The notes: a model not told the origin generated them from the letters alone. DNA of 64,000 nt from Sphingobacteriaceae bacterium (GCA_016709575.1 JADJMM010000015.1:3734-67733), one strand, 5' to 3'; counted from the stretch's first letter, positions 47,856 through 57,115 are shown. A program made the numbers and translations.

Positions 47856-48442
47856 TGCATTGAGAGAAATATTTGTTTTTACTTTACCCGGACAAACCAT
47901 TAATACTTTAATCCCTTTGCTTTCTGTCTCTAAACGTAAACTTTCGAAGTAACCGTGCAAGGCATGTTTAGCTGCTGAATAAGATGACCGTAAATAAAAA
48001 CCAAATTTTCCGGCAATAGAACTTACTACAACAATATGTCCGCTTTTTTGTTTAAGCATATAAGGTAAAACTGCTTTGCTTAAATTTACTGAGCTGAAAT
48101 AATTTATTTCAAATAATTTTCGTTCCGCTGCTTCGTCAGTTTTCATTGCTTCTTCGCGCTGACTTTGTCCCCGTTATTTATTAAGATATCAATTCGTCCG
48201 AATTTGTTCATCACCTGCGCGGCTAGTCCGCTTGCTTTTGATGTGTCCGATAAATCAAAAGGTAAAATCATGATATCTAAATCAGGAAGTTTTGTAAGTG
48301 CTGCAACACGTTTTAATTCATCTTCTCTTCTTGCCGATAAAATCAATCGCGCTTCTTTTTTTGCAAACTCTAAAGCTAAAGCTTCGCCAATACCTGAAGA
48401 GGCACCGGTAATCCAAATTACTTTATCTTTATATTTGCTCAT
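47790..48442 (-). CDS. Short-chain dehydrogenase/reductase, frameshifted and 3'-truncated
   Basis: Two pieces (48143-48442 and 47790-48146) join near 48160 through one missing G (INNGGQSQREEAMKTDEAAE). The Rossmann motif TGASSGIGEALA, NNG-type segment, catalytic Ser (VVVSSIAG) and YSAAK pair are present. The protein loses its family resemblance after VCPGKVKTNISLNAS, about 197 residues in; the remaining ~25 residues are read across the end of the SRPBCC gene. A normal SDR of this type has about 265 residues, so roughly 70 are missing. Its ATG overlaps the upstream GT9 stop (ATGA). Confidence 0.75.
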
Positions 48443-49170
48443 TTACTAAGTAAATCTACGATTTGTTTTGATTTTATCTCTCTAATACAATGACAATCTT
48501 TTGATTTTCTACAATCACTACAATCTTTATCCAACACCAAATGCTTTGCTTTCTCTCCTACAGGCATCCATCTTCCGGGGTGAATCGGACGCATTGGTGC
48601 AAATAAACCAATCGCTTTTTTACCTAATGCCGAAGCAATATGCAGCGGACCAGTACTTGCCGCCACTAAAGCATCAGCATTATTGATAAAAGAAATAAAT
48701 TGTTTTAATGTCAACTTACCGGTTAAGTCGGTTACGTTTTTATGTTTTTCGAAAAGCAACTTGGCTTGTTCGCCTTCTTCTTTTGTTCCACTAATGAAAA
48801 CTTTGAATTTATTTTCAGGAAGAGAATTAATGAGTTCCGAAAAGTTTTCTAATCCCCACTCTCTCGCACTACCTTTTGATTTTGGATGAAGAATGACATT
48901 TGTTCTTGTTTTATCAATTAGCTTTAACCATTCTTCCGGAAGCGATTGTGTCTTAGTAAAGCCATAATAATTATTAATATCTTCTAATTTTACATCCGTA
49001 GGAATATTTAAAAATTTAAGAAGTTTAAAATTTAATTGCGATTCATGTAAGTCGGAATTTTTCGGAAAATGCTTTTTAATATAGCCCGCCATTGGTAATG
49101 TCAAAACAACATCGCCAATACTGTCGGTGCGACTAATAATAACAGAAAAATTATCAGGCAGTTTTTGCAT
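48439..49170 (-). CDS. GT9 glycosyltransferase (heptosyltransferase-like) with internal deletion
   Basis: 243 residues. The N-terminus is typical (SVIISRTDSIGDVVLTLPMA), and the C-terminal domain has NVILHPKSKGSAREW, VAASTGPLHIASALGKKAIG and four Cys near the end (CSDCRKSKDCHC). GT9 enzymes add heptose or a related sugar to lipid A core. The usual length is about 330-350 residues; the segment expected between HFPKN and SDLHESQLN is absent, an in-frame loss of roughly 80-100 residues near 49056. Activity is therefore doubtful unless the loss is an assembly error. It overlaps genes on both sides in an LPS-type operon. Confidence 0.85.
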   Translation of the reverse strand: MQKLPDNFSVIISRTDSIGDVVLTLPMAGYIKKHFPKNSDLHESQLNFKLLKFLNIPTDVKLEDINNYYGFTKTQSLPEEWLKLIDKTRTNVILHPKSKGSAREWGLENFSELINSLPENKFKVFISGTKEEGEQAKLLFEKHKNVTDLTGKLTLKQFISFINNADALVAASTGPLHIASALGKKAIGLFAPMRPIHPGRWMPVGEKAKHLVLDKDCSDCRKSKDCHCIREIKSKQIVDLLSK

Positions 49171-49917
49171 TATATAAATCGCGTAATTTTTTATATTTTA
49201 AATAAGTAGCGTAAGCCGAAATCTTAGAAATAGAATATCCGGCTTTGCCATCCAAAAATCCTAAATGCAAAATGTAATGATCAATAAATTTAGCAATAGG
49301 ATTCACAAACAATTTAAACACATTCGATTTCTTTCCCTTTTCGTAAAACGCTTTGGAAGCAATATTCGTAAAATATTCTACTTGTTTGTAATGATCTTCT
49401 ACACTATAATAACTATAATGCAAAATATCTCCTTTCAAATGGCCGGTGTTTTTATCGCCATCAAACATGTCATACTTATCGTGAGGATTTGTTCCGCCCC
49501 ATTTTCCTTTGCGGCTATCCCACAAACGTAATTTTTTATCAGGATACCAATTACAATGCCTTACCCAATGTCCACAATAATTCGTTAAGCGGTTCATATA
49601 ATAACCATCTTTGGTCCAATTACTTTTTACTTCAAGAATTGATTTTTTAGAGTTTCATCTAAAGCTTCATCCGAATCTAAAGACAAAATATGCGGATACT
49701 TCGCAAACGTAATAGCTTTGTTTTTTTGTTCAAGGTGGCCTAAAAAATCTTGATGATACACATTAGCGCCGTAACTCTTACAAATTTCTTTAGTTCTATC
49801 GGTACTGCCCGAGTCTAATACCACAATTTCATCGGCGATATCTTTCACTGAGTCTAAACAACGACCAATGTTTTTTTCTTCGTTAAAAGCTATTATAACT
49901 ACCGAAATTTGAGGCAT
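49154..49917 (-). CDS. GT2 glycosyltransferase, LPS-core WaaE/KdtX-like, one frameshift
   Basis: Two pieces (49627-49917 and 49154-49597) join in an A run near 49637 (LKKSILEVKSNWTKDGYY) to about 254 residues. The GT-A domain shows SVVIIAFNEEKNIGRCLDS, VVLDSGSTDRT and the acid motif SLDSDEAL; the second half has KKLRLWDSRKGKWGG and KGDILHYSYYSVEDH, which are characteristic of the WaaE/KdtX-like core glucosyltransferase family. It acts at the inner membrane face on lipid A-core. First gene of a three-gene overlapping operon with the GT9 and SDR genes. Confidence 0.88.
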
Positions 49918-49948
49918 TACACAAAGTTAATAATATAATACTATTCCG

Positions 49949-49956
49949 TACATTTG
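49949..49956 (+). promoter_or_regulatory. -7 element (TACATTTG) five bases before the amidase start
   Basis: TACATTTG fits TAnnTTTG; the ATG follows at 49962. If it is used, the transcript would be leaderless or nearly so. Confidence 0.4.
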
Positions 49957-49961
49957 TCATA

Positions 49962-50759
49962 ATGAAAGTTACGCTCATCCAAACCGCCCTTCATTGGGAA
50001 GACCGCCAAAAAAACCTGGCGCATTTTGATGCATTGGTAAACTCTATTACAGAAACTACCCATTTAATTGTGTTGCCTGAGATGTTTACTACAGGTTTCA
50101 CAATGAATCCGGCTAAATTAGCAGAGCCCAGTAATGGTGAAGCCTTAGCTGCCATGAAAAAATGGGCACAACAAAAAAACGCAATTGTTACAGGAAGTGT
50201 ATCTGTTGAAGATGGCGGAAAATATTATAACCGCTTATTTTGGGTAGAACCAAATGGTAATTTCAGTACTTACGATAAACGTCATTTATTCCGCATGGCA
50301 GGTGAAGACAAACACTACGCCATGGGGACCAAAAAATTAATTACCAAATTAAACAACTGGCATATTTGTCCTCAAGTGTGTTACGATTTACGTTTCCCGG
50401 TTTGGAGCAGAAATACTTTCAAGAAAACTAACGGTGTGCCAACCGCGGAGTACGATGTTTTGTTGTATGTAGCCAATTGGCCAGAAGTTCGTTCTTACCC
50501 TTGGAAACAATTATTAATTGCCCGTGCTATCGAAAATCAATGCTACGTTATTGGCGTAAACCGTATTGGCGAAGACGGAAATAAATTTGCGCACTCGGGC
50601 GACAGCATGGTGATTAATCCAAGAGGTGAAATCATCAGTAAAACTCTTCCCAACCAACAAAGTATAGAAACTATTCACCTCGATAAAACTTATTTAGAAG
50701 ATTTTCGAATGACTTTTCCTGTTGGGATGGATTCGGATGATTTTAATTTAATTTCGTGA
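49962..50759 (+). CDS. Carbon-nitrogen hydrolase, omega-amidase/Nit2-like
   Basis: 265 residues. The nitrilase-superfamily triad is visible: Glu in LIVLPEMFTTGF (about 42), Lys in YDKRHLFRM (about 108), and Cys in CPQVCYDLRFPVW (about 145). The RFPVW after the Cys and the length fit the omega-amidase (YafV/Nit2) branch, which hydrolyses alpha-ketoglutaramate or similar omega-amides in the cytoplasm. The stop overlaps the next start by four bases (GTGA), implying a former operon with a GNAT gene that is now only a remnant. Confidence 0.92.
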   Translation: MKVTLIQTALHWEDRQKNLAHFDALVNSITETTHLIVLPEMFTTGFTMNPAKLAEPSNGEALAAMKKWAQQKNAIVTGSVSVEDGGKYYNRLFWVEPNGNFSTYDKRHLFRMAGEDKHYAMGTKKLITKLNNWHICPQVCYDLRFPVWSRNTFKKTNGVPTAEYDVLLYVANWPEVRSYPWKQLLIARAIENQCYVIGVNRIGEDGNKFAHSGDSMVINPRGEIISKTLPNQQSIETIHLDKTYLEDFRMTFPVGMDSDDFNLIS

Positions 50760-50884
50760 AACCCATTTTAGAAACAGAGCGTCTTTTACTTCGTGAATTT
50801 ACTCTCGAAGACGGGCAACTCTTAATAGATTTAAACAAAAAGAAGACGTTGAACATGGTGACAAAATCTATAAATTTCGTTTGA
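50756..50884 (+). pseudogene. GNAT acetyltransferase remnant (N-terminal fragment)
   Basis: From a GTG overlapping the amidase stop, 42 codons give MKPILETERLLLREFTLEDG, the typical start of RimJ/RimL-type N-acetyltransferases. After about 27 residues the similarity ends. The +1 frame then reads DVEHGDKIYKFRLTNTEYQS and stops at 50900, like the tail of another protein. A repeat-rich segment follows. This looks like a deletion that joined two gene ends. Confidence 0.6.
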
Positions 50885-50914
50885 CAAATACAGAGTATCA
50901 AAGTTCCAATTGAA

Positions 50915-51012
50915 GAAGAAGCGTGAGCGATTGTAGTGGAAAGCCCGGATCCGCCTAAGGCGGAGAGGACTTGTAACGTAAAGCGCGACCCGAAGGGGCA
51001 CGCCCTAACCCT
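50915..51012. repeat. Intergenic palindromic repeat cluster before leuS
   Basis: Contains TCCGCCTAAGGCGGA, a perfect palindrome, inside a longer unit (GCGTGAGCGATTGTAGTGGA through CGACCCGAAGGGGCACG). The unit is GC-rich for this genome and has no open frame. It marks the breakpoint between the GNAT remnant and the leuS promoter. Confidence 0.6.
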
Positions 51013-51041
51013 TTTACAACAAAAAACCAACTAATTTCCCC

Positions 51042-51071
51042 TTGCTACGCTCTCAAAATCTGCTATCTTTG
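51042..51071 (+). promoter_or_regulatory. leuS promoter (TTG, 19 bp, TATCTTTG)
   Basis: TTG at 51042-51044, 19 bp, then TATCTTTG at 51064-51071, matching the Bacteroidota -33/-7 consensus. The ATG follows at 51085. Confidence 0.65.
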
Positions 51072-51084
51072 TAAACGAAATTTT

Positions 51085-53980
51085 ATGGAATACAATTTCA
51101 GAGAAATAGAAGAAAAATGGCAGGACAATTGGTAAGAACAAACCTTTCAAAGCAGAAGACACCCTGATAGCTATCGGGGCAAAACCAAAATATTATGTGT
51201 TGGATATGTTTCCTTACCCATCGGGTGCGGGATTACATGTTGGTCACCCTTTAGGATATATTGCTTCCGATATTATGGCACGTTACAAACGTCATAAAGG
51301 ATTTAATGTGTTGCACCCAATGGGTTGGGATAGTTTTGGTTTGCCGGCGGAACAATATGCTATTCAAACCGGACAGCATCCTGCGAATACAACTGAAGAA
51401 AACATTAAACGCTACAAAGATCAGATGAATAAAATCGGTTTCAGTTTCGATTGGGACAGAGAAATAAAAACATCAGAACCGGAATATTACAAATGGACGC
51501 AGTGGGTTTTTATTCAGATTTTTAATTCTTGGTACAATAAAAATTCAAACAAAGCTGAAAAAAATTGAAACTTTAATTGCTGAGTTTGAAAAAACGGTAA
51601 TGAAAATGTAAATGCAGTTTGTGATGAAGACAAAATATTTTACGCAGCGCAATGGAAAGCATTTTCAGAAAAAGAAAAATCAGATACATTAATGCAATAC
51701 CGTCTCGCTTATTTAGGTGAGGCGTATGTGAATTGGTGTCCTGCTTTAGGAACTGTTTTAGCAAATGACGAAGTGAAAGATGGAGTTAGTGAGCGCGGCG
51801 GACATCCTGTAGAACGGAAATTAATGAAACAATGGAGCATGCGCATTACCGCTTATGCACAACGTTTGTTAGATGATTTAAATACGATTGACTGGAGTGA
51901 AAGTTTAAAAGAATCTCAACGCTATTGGATTGGAAGAAGTGAAGGAACCAGTTTGAAATTTTTGATTCATGGTTCGATGTTGACGATTGAAGTTTTTACA
52001 ACAAGACCAGATACAATTTTTGGCGTTTCGTTTGTAACGCTTGCGCCCGAGCATGAATTAGTAAATAAAATCACCACCAAAGAACAAAAAGCTGCGGTTG
52101 ATGATTACGTTACAAAATCGAAAAGCAGAAGTGAAAGAGAGCGACAAGCAGATGTAAATAAAGTGAGTGGTGTTTTTACCGGTGCATATGTTGAACATCC
52201 TTTCTTGAAAAAATTAATTCCTATTTGGGTTGGAGATTATGTGTTAGCAGGATATGGAACAGGCGCTGTAATGGCAGTTCCTGCGCATGATGAACGTGAT
52301 TTTAAATTCGCCACACATTTTGGTTTAGAGAAACCGCAAGTGATTACACCGACAACAGAACACGATTTTGAAAAAGCTTCGTGGGATGAGAAAGAAGGAA
52401 AGATGATTAATTCTGATTTCTTAAATGGTTTGGATGTAAAAGCGGCGATTAAAAAAGCAATTGAAAGTATTGAAAGCAAAAATTTAGGTAAAGGAAAAAT
52501 AAATTACCGTTTACGTGATGCTGTTTTTGGCAGACAACGTTATTGGGGAGAACCGATTCCTATTTTCTATAAGGATGGAATTCCAAACGCAATGCCTGAA
52601 AATGAATTGCCTTTAGCTTTACCGGATGTAGATAAATATTTACCGACTGAAGATGGCGAACCACCATTAGGCCGCGCAAAAGATTGGAAACACAAAGGAC
52701 AGTACGAATACGAATTAACAACCATGCCCGGTTGGGCAGGAAGCTCGTGGTATTTTTTGCGTTATATGGATGCAAATAATACAACTACATTTGCCGATAG
52801 AAAATTAGCAGACTATTGGGGAAATGTAGATTTATACATTGGCGGAAGTGAACACGCTACAGGACATTTATTATACGTACGTTTCTGGACCAAATTTTTA
52901 CACGACTTAAATTTTATTTCTGTTGATGAACCTGCAAAGAAGTTGATTAATCAAGGGATGATACAGGGAATGTCTGCTTATACGAGTATCATTACTAAAA
53001 TTAATTATATTGATTTGCCTAAAGCTGCCAATAAACACTTTGTTATTTATGTCTCAAAGAATAAGCTTAAGCAGTTCATTTCTTCCAATGATGCTTCCTT
53101 CATTTTAAATATTTATAAGAAGCATTATCCTAATATTGATTTCTCAAATACTCAATTTGTTTTTGACAAAGAGGCTACAAACTCTGGAATTGGAAAACGA
53201 GCAGTATTAGTGGATTATGTAAATTCAAATGATACTCTAAATTTTGATGAGTTCAAGAAATGGCGAGATTTAATGTACAAAGAAGCAGACTTAACTGTTG
53301 AATATGTTTTTGAAGATGATGGAACATTTATTGTAGATCGTGAAATTGAAAAAATGTCCAAATCCAAATGGAATGTTGTAACTCCAGATGACATCTGTGC
53401 AAAATTCGGCGCAGACACTTTACGTTTGTACGAAATGTTTTTAGGTCCGTTTGAACAAAGTAAGCCCTGGAATACAAATGGGATTACAGGTGTTTCAGGA
53501 TTCCTAAAGAAACTTTGGAAATTGTATGTGAATGGAATTAGTGAAGAGGCGCCAACAAAAGCAGAATTAAAAACATTACATAAAACCATTAAAAAAATTA
53601 CAGAAGACATTGAGCGATTCTCTTTCAATACCTCGGTAAGTAATTTTATGATTTGTGTAAATGAATTAACGGAACAGAAATGTAACAAGCGCCAAATCTT
53701 AGAACCGCTTTTAGTTTTAGTTTCTCCTTACGCGCCGCATATTGCTGAAGAATTGTGGGAGCAATTAGGTCACAAAGAAAGTATTGCCACCGCCCCATTC
53801 CCTGAATTTAACGAAACGCATTTAGTGGAAGATAATTTCAATTATCCTATTTCATTCAACGGAAAAACACGTTTCAATATTGAAATGCCTTTAACATTAA
53901 GTGCTGCTGAGATTGAAAAATTAGTAATGGAAGCTGAGCAAACTCAAAAATACTTAGAGGAAAACAACCTAAAAAGGTAA
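51085..53980 (+). CDS. leuS: Leucine--tRNA ligase, two frameshifts and an inserted palindrome
   Basis: About 965 codons from the ATG at 51085. HIGH motif PYPSGAGLHVGHPLGY, editing domain (FTTRPDTIFGVSF, GTGAVMAVPAHDERD), and KMSKSKWNVVTPDD near the C-terminal third. The frame shifts near 51132 (DNW to GKNKPF) and in an A run near 51560 (KAEKIETLIAEFEK), both restored by one base. Between KAED and AKPKYYVLDMF the sequence CCCTGATAGCTATCGGGG adds the residues TLIAIG in frame. A second unusual stretch of about 130 residues lies between INQGMIQGM and EKMSKS, where Bacteroidota LeuS usually has a shorter insert. Essential gene. Confidence 0.94.
51162..51179. repeat. GATAGCTATC palindrome inserted in the leuS coding region
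   Basis: CCCTGATAGCTATCGGGG, a near-copy of the perfect palindrome CCCGATAGCTATCGGG at 54039-54054. It lies in a linker of the protein and keeps the frame. Confidence 0.7.
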
Positions 53981-54017
53981 TTGTTGTGCCGAAGAAGATT
54001 GTGAATATTGTTGTATA

Positions 54018-54105
54018 GCCACGCACCAGTCACCCTGTCCCGATAGCTATCGGGATTGTTTCAGGGTCTATAGATGCTGAAACAAGTTCAGCATGACTGT
54101 ATGGT
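54018..54105. repeat. Intergenic repeat cluster after leuS
   Basis: Holds the perfect 18-bp palindrome TCCCGATAGCTATCGGGA at 54038-54055 and an imperfect inverted pair, GTTTCAGGGTC and GCTGAAACAAGTTCAGCATG. It has no coding frame and lies between leuS and the DUF4870 gene. Confidence 0.65.
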
Positions 54106-54163
54106 TCTTTTATTCGCATTCTTCCAAAAAAGTTCTATCTTTATTTAAATCAAAAACTAAACC

Positions 54164-54529
54164 ATGGAAAACACAAATCAACCCGCTCAACAAGAAGATA
54201 AAACAGCAGCTATTTTAGCTTACATTACTTTAATCGGGTATATAGTTGCTATTGTTATGCACGGTAATAACAAAACTAAAATTGGTTCTTACCATTTAAA
54301 GCAAGCAACGGGTTTAATTTTGTTTTCTATTGCTGCTTGGTTATCATTAATGATAATAGCTTTCTTACCTTTCATTGGTTTTCTAATTCTTTTTCTGTCA
54401 CCAGTATTATGGATTTTAATTTTAGTGTTGGTTATTATGGGTGTGATTAATGCTGCAAACGGCGCCATGAAACCAATTCCGGTATTAGGAACTTTATTTG
54501 AAAAGTGGTTTGCCAATGCGTTTAACTAG
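54164..54529 (+). CDS. DUF4870-family small membrane protein
   Basis: 121 residues. After a short polar N-terminus (ENTNQPAQQEDKTAAILAYI) come three or four membrane segments (LIGYIVAIVMHG, ATGLILFSIAAWLSLMIIAF, FLILFLSPVLWILILVLVIM) and a conserved GAMKPIPVLGTLFEKW end. This matches the Tic20-like DUF4870 family found widely in bacteria; its function is not established. A TATCTTTA box at 54136-54143 may be its -7 element. The stop overlaps the start of the next gene by 14 bases. Confidence 0.85.
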   Translation: MENTNQPAQQEDKTAAILAYITLIGYIVAIVMHGNNKTKIGSYHLKQATGLILFSIAAWLSLMIIAFLPFIGFLILFLSPVLWILILVLVIMGVINAANGAMKPIPVLGTLFEKWFANAFN

Positions 54530-55106
54530 TATTGATATACTCTTTAAAAAAACAAAAATACTTTCTCTCTCTTTATTCTTATTGCTTTTATTTTCCTCTT
54601 TCCTTACAAAGGATGAGGACGATATTTTAGTGTGGGAAGAAAGCCGTATACTCACATGGGATGATTTCAGAGGGAAACCTGCCAAACGAATGAGTGCCGC
54701 CTCTACCCATTACGATATCTTTAAAACTATAACTGAACGTGGTAAAATAACTATTGAAGCCGTTTTCTTCTGTAACAAATCCTGGAAAAAAGTTAGTTGG
54801 ATAAATCAACAAGTTTTAGAACACGAACAAAAACATTTCGATATTGTAGAATTGTACGCCCGGAAATTGCGCAAATTAATTTCTGAGACTAAGTATTCTT
54901 CTTATGCCAATTTAAAAACGGTTTCCGATTCTTTATATGCAGTTATAGATAAAGAAATGGATGTGTATCAGGATAAATATGACGATGAAACCGATGCTTC
55001 TATGAATGGCGATAAACAACGCGAATGGAATAAGAAAATCCCAATAGAAATTAAGGCGCTTTCTCTCTATAAAAACAGCACTTTTACCGTGTCGTTTTCA
55101 CAATAA
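54516..55106 (+). CDS. DUF922-like putative secreted zinc protease
   Basis: 196 residues from the ATG at 54516. A hydrophobic N-terminal segment (ILSLSLFLLLLFSSFL) looks like a signal anchor. ILTWDDFRGKPAKRMSAAST is the conserved DUF922 opening, and VLEHEQKHFDIVELYARKL contains HExxH, the basis for predicting a metal-dependent peptidase. It overlaps the DUF4870 gene by 14 bases in another frame, so the two are cotranscribed. Enzyme activity is a prediction only. Confidence 0.8.
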   Translation: MRLTSIDILFKKTKILSLSLFLLLLFSSFLTKDEDDILVWEESRILTWDDFRGKPAKRMSAASTHYDIFKTITERGKITIEAVFFCNKSWKKVSWINQQVLEHEQKHFDIVELYARKLRKLISETKYSSYANLKTVSDSLYAVIDKEMDVYQDKYDDETDASMNGDKQREWNKKIPIEIKALSLYKNSTFTVSFSQ

Positions 55107-55121
55107 AATTCATTACCTTTA

Positions 55122-56360
55122 GTGAGTGAAAAACTTACTTTCTTATTTCTATTTTTATCGCTGTTTTGTTTTAGTCAAACTAAATTAAAGCCCGGCACTT
55201 GGCGTGGCGTTTTAGTGTTAAGCGATAAACAAACGGATTTAATTCTTCCTTTTAATATGAATGTCCGTTACATGGGCGAGTTTCTTTCGATTGATATTAT
55301 TAATGCGGAAGAAAAAATTACTGTTACGGAAATAGCCATTTCAGGTGATTCTGTAAATTTTAAAATGCCGGTATTTGATTCGGAATTCAGAACAGTATTA
55401 AAAAAAGATACGCTTCGCGGATTTTGGATTAATAACTCGAAGAAAGAAAAAAATAAAATCGCTTTTGAAGCCTATTATAATGATAAGCGCCGTTTCATCA
55501 CTACAAAAAAAGCTTTATGTGATTTTAGCGGACAATACGAAGTAACCTTTAATCCTAAAACGACTGACGAATACAAAGCCATTGGCGTTTTTAAACAATC
55601 GGGAAATAAAGTAACAGGAACTTTTTTAACTGAGACAGGTGATTACAGATATTTAGAAGGTTCTGTTCAGAATAATAATATGACGATGTCGTGTTTCGAT
55701 GGCTCGCATGCGTTTTTATTTTTTGCTAATAGCGCGAAGAAAAAAGGAAAGGCTGATAGTTTAGAAGGAAAAGTATTTTACGGTATTTCAGGAAGTGAAG
55801 ATTGGATTGCAGTTCGTAATGAGAAATTTAAATTAAAAGATCCGGAAGGAATTACAACTTTAAAAAGTCCGAATGAAAAAGTGAGTTTCTCTTTCCCTAA
55901 CCTAGAAAAACAAACAGTGACTTTAAATGATCCGAAGTTTGCTAATAAAGTTGTGGTGATTCAAATTATGGGAAGTTGGTGTCCGAACTGTATGGATGAA
56001 TCCGCTTATCTCGCAAAAGTTTACAAGCAATATAAAAACAAAGGTTTAGAAATTGTGGCTCTTGCTTACGAGCGAAGTGATGATTTTGAGAAGAACAAAA
56101 AAAATCTCTCAAGATTAAAAACTAAATACGGTATTGAATACGAAATGCTAATTACAGGTTTAACAGGAAAAGCAAAAGCTTCAGAAAGTTTACCGTTTTT
56201 AAATTCAATAGCTGCATTTCCAACCACCATTATTTTAGATCGCAAACACAACGTAAAAAGTATTTACACCGGCTTTAACGGTCCGGCTACAGGAAAAGAA
56301 TACGAATTGTATAAAAAGAAAACTGAAAGTTTATTAACCGAGTTGTTGCTTAAGAAATAA
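55122..56360 (+). CDS. Secreted thioredoxin-like protein (TlpA family)
   Basis: 412 residues from a GTG start, with signal peptide ending FCFSQ. Residues about 20-235 form an N-terminal beta-rich domain (GTWRGVLVLSDKQTDLILPF) seen in Bacteroidota TlpA-like proteins. The C-terminal ~170 residues are a thioredoxin fold with the redox pair in IMGSWCPNCMDESAY (about 287) and the cis-Pro region (FPTTIILDRKHNV). It probably reduces disulfides in periplasmic proteins. It follows the DUF922 gene by 15 bp. Confidence 0.85.
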   Translation: MSEKLTFLFLFLSLFCFSQTKLKPGTWRGVLVLSDKQTDLILPFNMNVRYMGEFLSIDIINAEEKITVTEIAISGDSVNFKMPVFDSEFRTVLKKDTLRGFWINNSKKEKNKIAFEAYYNDKRRFITTKKALCDFSGQYEVTFNPKTTDEYKAIGVFKQSGNKVTGTFLTETGDYRYLEGSVQNNNMTMSCFDGSHAFLFFANSAKKKGKADSLEGKVFYGISGSEDWIAVRNEKFKLKDPEGITTLKSPNEKVSFSFPNLEKQTVTLNDPKFANKVVVIQIMGSWCPNCMDESAYLAKVYKQYKNKGLEIVALAYERSDDFEKNKKNLSRLKTKYGIEYEMLITGLTGKAKASESLPFLNSIAAFPTTIILDRKHNVKSIYTGFNGPATGKEYELYKKKTESLLTELLLKK

Positions 56361-56369
56361 TATGTTTAC

Positions 56370-56396
56370 GGCCCTTCGTCAGGCTCAGGATGACAC
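56370..56396. repeat. Dispersed repeat, CCTTCGTCAGGCTCAGGATGACA type
   Basis: A third intergenic copy of the family at 18178 and 30019, placed between the TlpA-like gene and ribE. Confidence 0.6.
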
Positions 56397-56413
56397 ACGT
56401 TTATTAAAAGAAT

Positions 56414-57004
56414 ATGTTCACAGGTATAATAGAGACATTAGCAAAAGTTGAGAAGATAGAAAAAGAAGGAACGAATGTTCATTTTACTTTTTCTTCTTCC
56501 ATTACTTCTGAATTAAAGATTGATCAAAGCGTGGCTCATAACGGCGTATGCTTGACTGTAGTTTCTATTAGCGGAAATAATTATGTGGTAACCGCCATTG
56601 ACGAAACTTTAAAACGTACTAATCTCGGTGAGTTAAGAGTTGGTGATGTTGTGAATTTAGAACGCTGTATGCCCGCTAATGGAAGATTCGACGGACATAT
56701 TGTTCAGGTTCATGTTGACACAACAGCGACTTGCGCAAAAATTACAGACATAAACGGCAGCTGGGAATTTATATTTAAGCACGAAAAGAGTTCCAAAAAT
56801 ATTACAGTTGAAAAGGGAAGCATTACTATTAACGGTGTAAGTTTGACGGTTGTAGATTCAAGAGATACAACTTTCTCTGTTCATATTATCCCGTATACAT
56901 TTGAGAATACCAATTTCAAAACATTGAAAGTGGGTGATAAAATAAATTTAGAATTTGACATTGTTGGAAAATACGTTGCGAAACTCCTGTCAGTTCGAGC
57001 GTAG
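56414..57004 (+). CDS. ribE: Riboflavin synthase alpha chain
   Basis: 196 residues made of two similar lumazine-binding beta-barrels. The N-terminal MFTGIIETLAKVEKIE start is diagnostic; VAHNGVCLTVVSI and ITINGVSLTVVDS are the matching positions in each barrel, and CMPANGRFDGHIVQVHVD is the conserved mid-segment. It dismutates two 6,7-dimethyl-8-ribityllumazine molecules to riboflavin. The last residues (LLSVRA) and the TAG are read from a palindromic repeat (56991-57014), so the native C-terminus has been replaced by a few residues. That end is variable in the family and is probably harmless. Confidence 0.94.
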   Translation: MFTGIIETLAKVEKIEKEGTNVHFTFSSSITSELKIDQSVAHNGVCLTVVSISGNNYVVTAIDETLKRTNLGELRVGDVVNLERCMPANGRFDGHIVQVHVDTTATCAKITDINGSWEFIFKHEKSSKNITVEKGSITINGVSLTVVDSRDTTFSVHIIPYTFENTNFKTLKVGDKINLEFDIVGKYVAKLLSVRA

Positions 57005-57067
57005 TCGAGAACTGATGAAACGTTTAATATAAAATTACAGGCACGTCTCGACTACGCTCGACGTGCC
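56991..57067. repeat. Two palindromic repeats at the ribE 3' end
   Basis: CAGTTCGAGCGTAGTCGAGA then ACTG (56991-57014), and GGCACGTC, TCGACTACGCTC, GACGTGCC (57040-57067). Both contain the GAGCGTAGTCGA core, in opposite orientations, so the pair is itself an inverted repeat with palindromic arms. They mark the boundary between chromosomal genes and the mobile island. Confidence 0.7.
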
Positions 57068-57115
57068 TCAAGCGAAGCTGGGTCAAAGTTTTTAATTTGT
57101 TCGGGGTAAATTTAG

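Noticed and set aside
57040..57067. CRISPR-like repeats among the palindromes
   Set aside because: Copies are few, dispersed, without regular spacers and with no cas genes in the window.
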